This document shows positions 36,101 through 49,700 of a stretch of DNA of 64,000 nt, piece after piece. The notes beneath the pieces were generated by a model. It worked only from the letters and a program-made list of their open reading frames with translations, did not search any database and had not been told where the DNA came from. Origin of the DNA: Notospermus geniculatus (Eukaryota; Nemertea; Pilidiophora; Heteronemertea; Lineidae); contig NMRB01000002.1 in assembly GCA_002633025.1 (NCBI GenBank), positions 1,366,918 through 1,430,917 of the forward strand. Reading direction: 5' to 3'. The translations under genes were made by a program, and so were the position numbers. Numbering within the stretch: the first letter of the stretch is position 1; each line of letters begins with the position of its first letter.

Positions 36101-38642
36101 AGAGCAGGAGTTCCTCAAAAGACTCTGGAATGGAAAACTTGCCCATCATTCATTGAGAATTATTCATTGTCATAAAAATTCACACCTACCTCTTCCAAGA
36201 CTTTGCGTTTCAACTCTATAAGCTTTCCTCCCACGGTTGAAGTCAGGACTGACACTGACAACACCACTGTTGTCAACCTGAATGACACAAAGGATGTATT
36301 CATCATCTTCAGTGGCAACCCTGAAACCAGGTAAAAGCAATGGTAATAAATCAGCTTCGTGAGAACAATTACACAGCCAGTCCTATTTTGCAATATTTTG
36401 CAATTTTGTCAAAAATTTTGCAATACAGGTGCCATAAACACAAACTTACTCATCCTCTGGACTTAGGTCAGCCATGACATACATGGTTGTTACTGGACGA
36501 TTCACTATGTGTGTTCTAAGTTTCTTTTCTTCGCTAGGTTCTGGATCAATGACGTTGATCTTCGGAACCGCAGCTTTATCACTGAAACAAAAGTGTTAAA
36601 AAGTTACAATATTTGCAAGGTTGTGAAACAATCAGACTTAATGACATCTAGCCTCAAGTTCCAAGGTGGTGGAAACTATGAACATCTCCTTTAGAAGTAT
36701 GGCCCAAAAAGAAACCTCATTAAACCAAAGCCAACCCAAGGAAATACTGAGAAACAATTACACAAATCGATAGACAAACGAGGAAGTCGACCACACCTCA
36801 TTACCTGCAAAGATATTAAAATTTGCACTTACTTGTCACGTCCTCGCCCAAAATTTTTCCTTCTCCTCACTGAGGTCACTTTCTTAGCCAGAAATGACTG
36901 TTCGTCATCCACTGATGTTGTCATCTGTGGAATCATCTGAAAGATTTAATTACTATGGTACACATCATCTATAAAAGCACCAAATCACTACAGTGATTTT
37001 GTTTCTTACCAACTAGAACACCCTTTTATTTACTCATTATATCAATCTCACCTGTTCTTGTGCTGTGAAGGTATCGTGGTCTGTATAGCAAAACAACCTT
37101 TTCGTTGGTCTCTTTTCCCTTAAATTAGATCACAATGACACAGTGAAAACCAAGTCGTGCCACATCTTGCCAAATTGAGTGTGATACACTATCATCCTTT
37201 ATTTTAATGCCTTCATCATACATGTACATGGTTGCAGATTCACCAGTGCAGATTCACCAGAAACAAGTAAGTTTGATTGATAATATTTTTTTACAAGGAT
37301 CTTCACCCAGTATTAAAATATAAGCTAATCATCAGCAGAACACACTCAGGCAACACTGGGGCAACACAGCCATCGCCAAAATGGTACACAACATGAATAC
37401 CGCAACTCACATAAGATTCCTGACCTCTTTGTTGTATTTTTTCTCCAGTACACCAGGACAATTGGCTTCATCACTGTATAATTTAACCTCCCTCTGCAAA
37501 GAATAATATAGAAACAGTGCTAAAACTGACTCTTTCACAACTCTTTCAGGTATTGGGCATTGATAGGACAGTGACATGCCACCAATAATCACACATACCC
37601 AGACAAAATTGGTAGATAGTTCGAATACACACCTCACTGAATACTTTCTCTTGCCATGCAAATACATGAGTCTCACTATCTTTCTGCCCACCAAAATCCA
37701 ATGCACCCAAGTCCTTGAGTCCTCCTTGTTGATTTTCAGAAGCAGCCTGGGGCACCATACTTGCTGATGTCACTCTTTCTAAAGTTACCCTAGAAGTAAT
37801 AATAATAATGCCGTTAGGAGCCTGTACCTTATGCACTGAAAACCAACCTCTTTATTGAAGCTTGGAGGAATTATACTGACAAGATTGAAGCTTTTGGGGA
37901 CTTAATTCATTAAGGGAACTTTTCACAATGTTTTATCCTTCATCATTGCTTTTTTTTCTACAATGTACAATGTATGTAACAGCGTTTTAGAGCACACTTC
38001 TGTGATTTTACGATATATAAAATAAATTATTATTATTATTACCGGTATTATTACTTAATAGACAACATATGAGCAGCCATTGAGCTCTTAGAAGTCTCAA
38101 CAGTCATTTAGTATCGAAAGTTGCAATTGCCCCCTTTCTGTTCGCCCCAGCATCCCTAGATATACTTCTCAGATGTACGGTATCATATTGTCATATTGGT
38201 GGTGGGGTGGCGGCGGGGCCGGGGGGCCTGTTCAACGACAACGTCAATATGTGCTTATTTATTAAGGTCTGTTCATTCCAATTTCATTTACCCACTCCCT
38301 GGGGGGAATAACATTTGCTAACTGATCTGAATAAAGAGGAAATATCTCAATAGGCAGGCCTATGCTGCTATGCAATAGCCATGCTAACACAGTACACTGT
38401 GCTGTCTGTGTCTGTGCATGAGAGAGTGCAGTCAATTTACGCATGCAAGGAAGGTCCAATGATGATGATATTTGGCGTTTCTGGATCTCACACACAAGCC
38501 ATCATTACCAAAATCACTACTAGGATAGTGATGAACGTAACACAAAAAGATATGAAGATAATAACCGGATTTTTATGTTTTTGACGGGATCCCGGGACCG
38601 ATAATAAGCGGTCCCGTAGTCAGGGTCGTACAGATCAGCCAT
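33189..38642 (-). CDS. MKS1: Meckel syndrome type 1 protein (B9-domain, ciliary transition zone)
   Basis: Part of the B9/tectonic complex at the base of cilia. Exons right to left: 38566-38642, 37633-37789, 37411-37493, 37052-37118, 36833-36936, 36450-36581, 36190-36320, 35973-36055, 35593-35649, 35408-35450, 35094-35156, 34922-34980, 34710-34788, 34414-34521, 34069-34202, 33586-33730, 33189-33384. The first gives MADLYDPDYGTAYYRSRDPV, matching the human YRSRDPV start. The B9 domain follows: PPQDVLRVLVYGEI, FEFDDLYIHYFCDLP, LSGVTQTCTTK, SFPFYFEIFY, MEVLSIDSWQRYRTEGY, ELRRYFIGGSPELED. Length is about 572 residues (human 559). Exon 16 is 145 nt where 146 is needed: after EVTLRFH the frame must shift to continue QQSRANVDKNLSKKK. 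So one base is missing near 33660-33675. All other phases agree. Confidence 0.93.
35869..35939 (-). mobile_element. tRNA-derived SINE head or tRNA pseudogene
   Basis: On the minus strand a 71-nt segment has an A box (TGGTGCAGTGG) and a perfect T-arm with B box (CTGGGTTCGATACCCAG). The 5' GGGTTGTC finds no 3' partner, so the acceptor stem is absent and a working tRNA is unlikely. It lies in MKS1 intron 8. Confidence 0.6.
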
Positions 38643-39143
38643 TTTTAAACATTCCAGTAGCCTAGTAGTTTGGTTCCACTGACCTACTCCAGATGGCGCT
38701 TGTTGTGAGTACACGCGCACCGGCTTTTTCAACCTCGCCCCATTGATAATTGTGATCCTGGGACAGAGGGTGCACGAAGCCAAAATCCTCGGAATGGCGG
38801 ATGCATTCAGGCAGTATGTCCAGTAGGCAGCCGAATGAAAGGCAAGTGTTCTGTTTATTCGTTGCCGAAATTAGACAAAGCCAATAATGCTAATGAATCA
38901 TGAGACATTAATCTACTTTATAAAGCTGTAAAGAATCCAATGAGGGGTATCAATTTATCAGTGGAGATGTGTTTACACGAGCGACTCAATCGGTCATCAG
39001 TTTTCTCAGTGCATCCGATGTGCTTGCGTGCACATGAGGCCTATGCACAACCACATAAGCCCTACTGCATGCTGTACTGCAGACACCAACTGTGACAAAT
39101 GTAGTTTGAGCCAGTGAGCAGTGGTCAGGACAGTGTTGTGGTA
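38643..39143. promoter_or_regulatory. MKS1 5' flank
   Basis: Sequence just upstream of the MKS1 start codon, presumably its 5' UTR and promoter. No TATA box or other clear element is seen, and no exon of another gene. Confidence 0.35.
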
Positions 39144-39152
39144 GAACATTAG

Positions 39153-39285
39153 GGCTCAAGTATGGTATAGCGGGCCAAGTCGTGGGAAGTGCACTGAGCG
39201 TGTACATGTGTGTACACGGAATAAGCGGCAATGTATGGAGAAGTGTCACTTCCCATGGCTTGGCCCGCTATACCAGACTTGACCC
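39153..39285. mobile_element. 133-bp foldback element with 9-bp flanking repeat
   Basis: Arms of about 37 bp containing GGTATAGCGGGCCAAG face each other and pair with few mismatches. GAACATTAG flanks both ends (39144-39152 and 39286-39294). An 8 to 9 bp target duplication points to the hAT superfamily; the element is non-autonomous. Confidence 0.7.
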
Positions 39286-39385
39286 GAACATTAGAATCCC
39301 TGGTCAGAAGTGGCACACAATGGAAATCCTATTGTACTATGCGGCTTAGCTAGGCCGCCGGCTATTCCCACCCATGATTCAGTCA

Positions 39386-39573
39386 ATAGCCCTTTTTCAA
39401 AATCACGTGACGTCTTTGTGCGGAGCTACGTTTAGGGGCCCCGAGTGACGTCACACAAACGGCGTCATGGCATTTGGCGGTGCAAAAAGTCATGACACAG
39501 TTTGTGTGACGTCACTCGGGCCCCTAAACGTAGCTCCGCACAAAGACGTCACGTGATTTTGAAAAAGGGCTAT
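39386..39573. mobile_element. 188-bp near-perfect foldback with CRE palindromes
   Basis: Two arms of about 74 bp beginning ATAGCCCTTTTTCAAAATCA are reverse complements apart from one extra C. Each arm contains TGACGTCA, the cAMP-response-element palindrome, and CACGTGACGTC. The loop is about 40 bp. A target duplication is not clear. From 39574 to 40731 lie the NCoR upstream region and short tandem GATACGGCGTAC repeats at about 40634-40670. Confidence 0.7.
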
Positions 39574-40731
39574 CAATGCCTATAGTGCGTCACCATAAAT
39601 TATCGCTGGATCCGTCATCTCCACGAAATGTACATTGTACACGAAGGATTTTCCTTTTTTGTCCTGTTGATGCCAAATGTTATGTGCCAAAACACTTCAG
39701 CAATTTATTTCACTAAGAAATGTAGGCATTTTAGGCCATCGCAGGTGAGAAAGTGCACTTTGAACGGGGAAACCCGGGATTATCGATCGTCGGCCATGAC
39801 GGCCAAATTGAGGTCAACATGGCGGATGTATCCTTGGTGACGGAAAATATATCGGAATTCGGCAATGTCGCTCGACAAACACAAGCCCCAAAAATATTTT
39901 CCTTCCGTGATAGGAAAGGGTTTTAGGTGGTTATATTGCTCACACATTTATTTTTATAAAATCATCTTCCAAATATCTGCTCATGGCGTCAGCTCATGGC
40001 GGCCAGAGTCAAAAGTGTAAACATTGAAATCGCGTTCGCATTTTTCGGCGGCTGCGTTTACGCATTAATACTGATCACTTCATTATTATTTTGTGATATT
40101 TCGATGATATATTTATTCAGGATTATAGATATGTGTGGAATATTGTCAGTCAAATGACAAAGGAAGAGGAAATCACTTGAGATCACAACAAGGCCCTCTG
40201 AAATTTCGGTCAAACATGTAAACTTCGGCGATAATTTTACGTCACGGACTATAGTCCTAGGGTCCTAGGAGGGCCTAGGCTAGGCCTACCAGGGATTGTA
40301 AAGTCGTTCCGGCTAATTTTCCAAACAAAAATGGTGGCCACTAATTTCGCAAACTGTGTATTCATGTGGAGTCGCGAGAGAATTGTATCATATAATTTAA
40401 TTACCGGTAGTAGGCCTACAGCGGGCATGCAGTTGGCTTAGATAGCCTAGGCCTGAATTTACTATTACCGGTAGGCCTAAGCCGCGCAACTTTCAACATC
40501 ATCAGGCGAAGTCGTCAAGGGGAAAGTGGCCCTGATTGTCTTAGGCCTGCCTATTCACTATTAGCATAGCATAGCATAGCAAGACATTCCAAAATGACCC
40601 TTGTACATGTAGGGTCTTCGACGTATTTAAAGTTACGATACGGCGTACGATACGGCGTACGATACGGCGCGAAGTTTAACAAATAATTTGTATTACCGGT
40701 AGCCTACATGTAAATGTGCTATATTTTCCAG

Positions 40732-43700
40732 GGGCCCAGGTGGTCCGCCATCTGATGTGGCATCTCCATATAAAAGAGGTCGTCCTTTAACTCCACCAGC
40801 TGTCACGAGACCAGGAGGATATCCCTACCCACAAGACACTCAGAGATATGGACAAATGCCAATAGGAACTCCTGCTTATGGCATTTACAGAGACCCTGGA
40901 CCACAGTATCAGGTACACAGTTTTGCATGCCTTCTAAGGCTTCCAAAGAATAAAGATGTCCGAGTTAGCCACAATGTCTTCTCACGACATTGCCTCAAAC
41001 AGACTTGAGAGAGCAGACCAGTTGCACCTGTGCTTCTTTCTAACTAAAGAGGAAGTTTGAATATCTCTTGGTGCCCTGAATAGCAGTTCCCCTTGTCCTG
41101 AAACAGTAACAAGTCTGGTTTATGAGTTTGTGATCTGTCTGATTTCTAAATTCCAGGGCAGTGTGATTTATGATGATCTAGGTTTCATTTCGATTTATCT
41201 AGTGATGTAGGTTAAGAGGACAATGACATCAGACAGAGTATGAAAGCGATCATTCAAAGTTGTAGCATTGCGATGCAGTATGATGAATGGCAATATTTAT
41301 GAGTACCAGTATATCTGGATTATGTCTGTTTTGATCAATCATTATCTATCATCAGATTATCATACATTATATTGTCGCCCAGTCCCCAGTTTGTGTCAGT
41401 GTCTGTACTTAATAATGGGATGTCATGGTTTGAATCCGAAGAACTTGCAAAAATTTGTTATCTCCTTTAATATGAGCACCTAACCGGTATTTTCTGTCAA
41501 TTTCTGCTCTGATGATGGTTGTATTTGCTTGTCAAGCTTGGCTCTCTTGGTTTGGGCTGATAGTAATTGTGAAAAAAAATGGCCGGGATGAAAGCAAAGT
41601 TGGCAGTTTTGCTGGAAAATAATTTTTTGGTGAAACCTTATCATTGTTCTCATTTTAAAGTTGACTTGAAAACTCTTGTGCAGTCATTGTAGGACAGAAC
41701 CTCTTATCACGATGTAGTGTTTATGTGAACTGGTGACACATGATCATTAACTGTCTGTCTGATCATGTAATAGAAATGGGATAAATGGGTATGAAAATAG
41801 TTCACAAACATGGCATGGTTGTCCAAATGGCCTGGATTTCAACTTCTGACCTTTATCACCAAGATTACAACAGATAAGCATGTGTGTAATTGTAAGCATG
41901 CACCTGTGGGTTGAAATCATTGAGTCAATGGTGATATTGATTGGCCAACCATCATGCCACTTTGTTACCGCTCCCTGAATATCTGATCGCAAAAGAACTC
42001 AGCAACCTGAAGAGTATCAATCAAATTCTGTGGTGGTTACAAGTCAGGATAAAACATATTTTTATATTACAAATGGGTGATGTACAATCCAGGCGTATTA
42101 ATGGAGTGGTAAGTTATTTGTGTGCCACTTGCACTCTGGTCATTACAAAGTTTAAAGCCTGCATTCAGTATATACATGTAGCACAGGACTTTGTCTGACA
42201 TGATAACGGATTTCCTGTGGTGATTTTTTGGTCAAGAAAACTTTGTGTCCAGAGATTTGCTACTTTCATCTTCTTATATCAGTCTGGCTCCATTTCATGC
42301 CTTTATAACCTTGGTACATCTTCCTTTGCAGAGTGAACGGGTCAATGAGTATCATGATCGTTATCGAGAAGAGCAGGCTCAGATGCGGCGTAGACCATCT
42401 ATGTTGCAGGATTTCCCCAGTCATCATGCTGGGGGAATCGAACGGGAGAGATCCTCTGACCAGTATCGATATGGTGCCTATGAGCGTGAATCTCGGCCAG
42501 TCATGCACGAAAAACCACCAGAACATGGCCCGTATGGGAATAAGCGCCAGCGTCTTATGATCGATACGTCCACGCGTCCAGAGCTTTGTCAGCCATTGCA
42601 GATTGATACAACTACTGAAACCAAAAAGGTAACTTAACTTGATGTTGCAATGCTCGCGGGAATATATGCGGATCTTGGCTTTTCAGTGGTGAAGAGACTA
42701 CAATATGGTACAGCAGATACTTTAGGACTTTGGTAAGTCTAAGTGCCTTATGTAGTGTTATCAAGAAGATTTCTTTTTGTAGGAGCCAGGTTATCACCCC
42801 CAAGTGGAGGCAATCTCGCCAACACTTCCTCCTGAAGAAAACAAAGGCGAGGCAGCCCTGATGCGAGCTAACAAGGAGGAATTGTTGTCAAGCATCAGCA
42901 AACTAGATAGAGAGATCGCAAAAGTTGAGGGCCAGATCAGCAAGTTGAAGAAAAAACAAGAGCAATTGGAAGAAGAGTCTGCTAAGCCTCCAGAGGAGAA
43001 GTCTTCGCCTCCAGAGCCACCAGCTGAGGCCAAACATTTGAGTGTGGCACAGATAATTTATGCTGAAAACAGGGTGAGCCTTTAGTTAGTTGTCAAGTTG
43101 TGCCAGTTGAATTCTTGGGGTAACGAAGGTGATCGTCTTCTCATGAGATGTTACTTTTCATTTTGAAATATTGGATGTTGACACTATTTTCTATTGATAT
43201 TTCAGAAAAAGGCTGCAGTTGCACTTGGCACGTTGGCCAAACTTGGCACTAAAGTTGACCTGGTGAGTTTGGGTTTTCTTCATAACTTTGTCTTTGATTG
43301 AGTTGATGCTCACTGGTAGTCTGTGTACAGCTACTCCAATTGTTTTGCATCAGGGGAAGAGCACAGTGTTACATTGTATTCTATTGGAATCTTGACATTT
43401 TAGGTTACCGTAATAGTAAAAAGTAGTTGGTTTCATTCCAGTGCTACTATTTTTGCAATGGTTTATTGCTTTAGGATATAAATTCTTGTGATGTGATTTA
43501 TTTGGGTTGATCTAGGGCATTGAACTTGTTTCGGTCTTTACCTTTCAGCCTCTCTATAACCAGCCATCAGACACAGCTATCTATCATGAAAACAAGAGGA
43601 AGTAAGTTGAACTTTTATCAGCAATAAATTCATTTATTTGTGATGCCATATCAACCATTTTGCATGTCAGTTGTCAGTTCTTCAATTGGAACAGCCTTAT

Positions 43701-46700
43701 TACTTATAGTGGGTTTTGTAAGTACATTTGTATCTGAAGTAAGTTGTCTTTTGACAGGTTTTTGACTTTCAAGAAGAGGTTGATTCTTCATTTCAAGAGG
43801 AAACATCAAGCCAGAAAGATCAGGGTAAGTTCACCAGGTTTACGTGTCCAGCAGAAGTTAAACTAGTGGTCTCTTCTTTTATCATACAAGTAGAAAAAAC
43901 ATCATGTTTTAAAGCCGTTTTTGTTTTCCTGTTGCTTCTGTGATGCAGACGCCTGAATCACATGATAAAAAAATGATATAAATAATGAACTCAGAGATCA
44001 ACTGATAGTCATTTGTTGATGTGATGAAGGGAGACTTATGTTGCTCTCTTTGGGCATTGCTCTGTCTCACCCTTTTAGAAACTTCTCCCTTGCTACAATT
44101 CTGATTTTGTGATTTCTGTGGATATTTGCACTTGAAACACCATCTTATTCCAGGAGCGTTACCTCTCTGAACGCTATGACCAGTTGATGCAAGTCTGGCT
44201 CAAAAAAATGGAGCGAATCGAGAACAGCAACAAGCGGCGGGCCAAGGAAGCACGCACTCGAGAATTCTATGAAAAAATCTTCCCTGAGGTGAAGAAGTCC
44301 AGAGAAGATCGAGAACGGTTCACTAGAGTTGGGACAAGGAGTATTGGGGGTTATGCGCGGAGTGAGGCGGAGCTGGAACAAATTATGGATGGTCTACATG
44401 AGCAGGAGGAAGAGGATAAGAAAATGAGAAGTTATGCCGTCATTCCTCCAATGATGCTGGATGCTCGCCAGCGGCATTACAAGTTCATCAACACCAACAG
44501 TTTGATTGAGGATCCGATGGCGGAGTATAAAGAAAGGCAGCTACTTAATATGTGGACTGAACAAGAGAAAGAGATTTTCAAAGAAAAATTCTTGCAGCAC
44601 CCAAAGAATTTTGGGGTCATAGCTTCATATCTGGAAAGAAAGGTAAGGCATTTGCCTGATTTTTGCTTCGTAAGAATATAACTCCCTGATCTTGGTTTAA
44701 TCTCACCCTCAGTTCGGTCTGTCCCATTGCTCCTATGAAATCCACTGCCAACTGTGTTGTCTCATTCCCCCATGTATTGTAACTTCAGAGTGTGATGGAC
44801 TGTATCCAATACTACTATTTGTCAAAGAAAAATGAGAACTACAAACAGCTACTACGCAAGCAGAGTGTCAAGAGAAGGCGCCAGTTCCAGAAACAACAAC
44901 CCCAGCAGTCTCAGCAGCAGCAACAGCAACAACAGCCAGCTGCAATAGTAAGTTTTGTTTCACTTCTTCTACGAAATTTTTACACTGCTGTTAAGATTTG
45001 AAGGGTGCATTTAGGCCTAAGGCCTAGTCATTCTAGTATGAATTCAATTTGCTTCTTGGTTATGATATGGTGTCTCTATCCTACTTTCAGCCTCCTCGTG
45101 AAGAAATAAAGGAAGAGGGTAAAGCAGAAGAGCCTGTATCAACTAGCAGGTGTGTCTTCTGCATCATTTATCCTTTAGTCTTCTTGATCTTTTTGATTCA
45201 AATGGTGAATTTGAGACCGAATTCTGTGTCTCAAGGGGTGTCCTCCTGGTAGAGGCATCCTGAAACGGTGTTTTTAATGTATATTATTAGNTCAAAGAAA
45301 AATTCTTGCAGCACCCAAAGAATTTTGGGGTCATAGCTTCATATCTGGAAAGAAAGGTAAGGCATTTGCCTGATTTTTGCTTCGTAAGAATATAACTCCC
45401 TGATCTTGGTTTAATCTCGCCCTCAGTTCGGTCTGTCCCATTGCTCCTATGAAATCCACTGCCAACTGTGTTGTCTCATTCCCCCATGTATTGTAACTTC
45501 AGAGTGTGATGGACTGTATCCAATACTACTATTTGTCAAAGAAAAATGAGAACTACAAACAGCTACTACGCAAGCAGAGTGTCAAGAGAAGGCGCCAGTT
45601 CCAGAAACAACAACCCCAGCAGTCTCAGCAGCAGCAACAGCAACAACAGCCAGCTGCAATAGTAAGTTTTGATTCACTTCTTCTACGAAATTTTTACACT
45701 GCTGTTGAGATTTGAAGGGTGCATTTAGGCCTATGGCCTAGTCGTTCTATTATGAATTCAATTTGCTTCTTGATTATTGTGTGGTGTCTCTATTCTACCT
45801 TCAGCCTCCTCGTGAAGAAATAAAAGAAGAGGGTAAAGCAGAAGAGCCTGTATCAACTAGCAGGTGTGTCTTCTGCATCATTTATCCTTTAGTCTTCTTG
45901 ATCTTTTTGATTCAAATGGTGAATTTGAGACCGAATTCTATGTCTCAAGGGGTGTCCTCCTGGTAGAGGCATCCTGAAACGGTGTTTTTAATGTATATTA
46001 TTAGTTGCCTTTTCATATGTTTTTGATGTTTCTATTTCAGTGTCAAAAAGGAAATAAAGCAAGAACCAAGCGATGATCCACAACCAAATCCCCCTACTAG
46101 TGCAGTTGAAGGAGCCGAACAAAGTGAGGGAGGCGGTGCCCACCAGTGTGCAGTCTGTAAAACCCAACTGGAACATTATGGGATGAGTAGGCCATTGACC
46201 AAGAGTAACTGTGACCAGTACGGCTTGAATGAGTCGAATTTGACACCTGATATGAGAGTCTGCAGCAGCTGCAGATGCCGTTCAGTTAGGAGAAGGTACA
46301 CCCAGTATGTAACTCGCGGTTTGTCTTGTACTAACAACTGTCGTCTGCTGAGATGAGACCACCATTGGCCAAGCTAAAAAACCGGCAGGAATCCACAACA
46401 ATCGGATTGAGTAATTGAAGTTGTTTGAAAGTAAAATTGGCATTTTGCCTTGGTGATGTTTTCTTCACGTGAGTCCTTAGGTGGGATTAATTTGATATAT
46501 TTCTTGGTCATCTCATCTCTCGCTGCGATTGTCATTTCTCAAAGTAACCATGGAAATTTTCAAGGGCTGTTCAACTAATGCTGATGGAAAACAATACAAA
46601 CTGAAAATAACAAAAATGTTCCCATGAAAATACCAAAGGTTACAGTATTTCTTTCATGATTCATCTCCTGTGGTTGTTATTGCTGTCCATCAGTCTTCCC

Positions 46701-49700
46701 CAGTTGTTTTCCTTCCTTTCCTTCTCATCTTTCGTGGCCTTTTACTCATTCAGTATCTCAATTTACAAGACAACATCCTCTACTTAGAATTTCCTTAAAA
46801 TATTTAAAGGTATGACGAAAAATATGAATGGAAGTTTTCACATCTACCATTTGAATCCCGGTAGTTATTGTTCAAACAATTCTGAATTATTTTGTGAACA
46901 AGGTCAAAAAATGGAATTTCTACGAGCATTTCTGTTGGCCAATGTATTGAATGAGTCATACCGTCACTGATTTAACACTGACTATGTGGTGGGGTCCTTC
47001 ACTGCCTGTAGTTTACTTGATTACCAGTTTATTTTCATGTAGTAAGCTGTTCTGGTTCTTGAGAGACCACAGTGGCATGGCAAATTCCAGTCGTTTCATC
47101 TTAACTTACTATAGGAACACATACATGTAGATTCAGTACTATGCACCATGACTAACTCAGCCTTTGAAAAAGGTGGAAAGGTTCTCCATAATTGGCAATA
47201 TACATGTATTTTGTTTGTGGTTGCATGTTTTTGAACCAAGTGTTACGTTGTCTACCAGACCATCAGATTGGCAGAGTCATGTGTTCTAACACGAACATTA
47301 TAGAGAGATTACCCTCGCAAATTTTGCATTCCGGTATTCCTGAATTTATTGTTGTATACTTTGTGAGAGCTTTATACATGTAGCTTTGCCCTGTAAGATT
47401 TTCTATTATAATTTATTGGTTATTCACATGTTGGCACCACACCAGTTACCTCTTCTTCTTACATTTTTCTCTAGGTGTCCTATTCCAACGTGCAAAACTC
47501 CGAAAAGAAAGGTGAAGAGACTGCGACCATTCCCAGCAAAGTGGATGGAGCTCTCACAGGAGGTCAAGGAACCAGTTATGAAAGATCTTCGTAAGTTACT
47601 TGTATAATGATCAACTGACTCATCATCCCTCAGATCATTTTGGCAAAACGTAATCTGTTTTCCTCAAAGTGATGGAAACCAGAAAAGAAATGCCTTTAAA
47701 GCAATTTTGGATGAAAGTTTGGTCTCAAAGACTTGAGATATACAAAGGGCTGTGTGGTAATGTTGAGGAAATAACTGTTTCCTTTCTTGCAGAAATTGGA
47801 GAAGACATCAACAAGTGTTGCTCCGCTTGTTTCAATCGTATTGCCCGCAAGCTTGGCACCAACCCTCAAACCAATGAACCGCTGGTTGCGCTTGTCCCTG
47901 AGAATGGAGATGGTAAGATAAATGAACCCACTTATGTACAATTCCTTCTGAAATGTTCTTTCAGCTCACATTTCAAAGTCATGACGACAGTCTTGCGAAA
48001 CTCTCGTCATGTACAGCATGAACAACCTTTGGCACTGATCTTTGATTGTGCTGCATATAATTAATTACAATAGCCTTCATCACCAGGTGGTTTCAGTGAT
48101 ATTAGGCATCCGAGGGATTTATGCCAACTTTTTAACTCCCTGCTTATAATCCTCTTATCATGAAAGATATTTTTATCATTAATATCTTTACATTTATTTG
48201 CAACATGATATATCCATTTATGTCATATGGAGTGGTTGCCATGGAAACCGTTCCTTGGCAATCTTGAAACGATCACTGCAAGGTGGGCCAGTATCAGTCA
48301 GCAGTGCTTTACTTTAAAGAAGTGTTGAATCGTGTGTTTTTAATGCTCGAATCTCCTCGTGAGGTTAGTTTTTCATTGTCAGTATCCTATTTCAGGTGAT
48401 GGTGCGGAAACATCAAGGTGGACTGAGGAAGAAATGGATATAGCTAAAGAAGGTGAGGAATTCTTAGCTTCCCCTCCCCAATTGAAATAAATGATATCAA
48501 TGAAACCTACAATATGATTAGGTACTTCAAACACTTCTCTTCATGTAGGCCTATCTCTGTTGTCATCCTCTATATCTTTTCCTTTTAGGCTTGAAACAAC
48601 ATGGACAAGACTGGCTGGCTATAGGGAACATGGTTGGCAGTAAAACAGAAGCCCAATGTAAAAACTTCTATTTCAATTACAAGAGAAAATTGAATTTGGA
48701 ATCCCTGGTGCAGGAATATAAAAAGTCGAGGGTAAGCAATTGATTAGGTCTTGATTATTTTCTCTCATGGGTTGAAATAATTTCCTCTTTTGGATGTACA
48801 AAACATTTGTTTCTGATTTGGTTCGTATATTATATATTATGATGCAAAGAGGATGTTTTAACCTTTAACTTTTCCTGCATTTTAGAAACAAGACAATCGG
48901 ACTGTTTCTATGTCAGAAAGTGTGGCGTCAACGGTAACAGCTGGTTCTGATGTGGAAATGAGTTCTGATGATGATAATGGTGATGAATCTGATGGTTCAG
49001 ATACTACTAGCGCCCCCAGCATTACTCCACTGGAACCTGAGGGAGATCGTGATAAAGAAATTGGTGAGTTGGCCATCCTATTCTTACTCTCATAGTATAT
49101 CGTGACGTTGCCAATGTCAATTTAGATGTAATTAAAAGGGCATTGAGATTTTGTGGCAGATTTAACACAACTGATGATCTGGTCATAGGTTTTATACTTC
49201 TCCAACGACTGAAAGACGAAATACCGATATTTAACATTCCAGAAGAAGATATGGAGGTAGCTCCATCTGTCAGTCAGCCACCAGGAGACTGTGAAGCGAA
49301 GCCAGCTGAGGAGTCCAAGATTGATATCCCCATTAACTTACAACAGAGCAGCTCACTAAGTACATCCCAAGTGAGCCTGAAAAGTAATCCTGATTATGAC
49401 AGCAGTGCTACGCTCAGTGCTGATGAAGGGCCTGGTACTCAGATGGACAAGGAGGGTTTCGTTGGAGCGGGCCAGGAACCAGAAGTTGCGAGTCGTGACT
49501 TCCATCCACCTGCTTCACATTTGCCTTCCACAACTAGTGGGAAGGAATCAAACATTGAGAAGAGGTGAGTGCACTTGTTTGCCCATATTACTAGTATTAA
49601 CAATATTACTCGTATGGATAGACTTTCAAGTAACGAGATGCATGTGTGACAAATATCGCTTGTTTCCACAGGCCTTTCCCAGATGATGGCAGGTCAAGTG

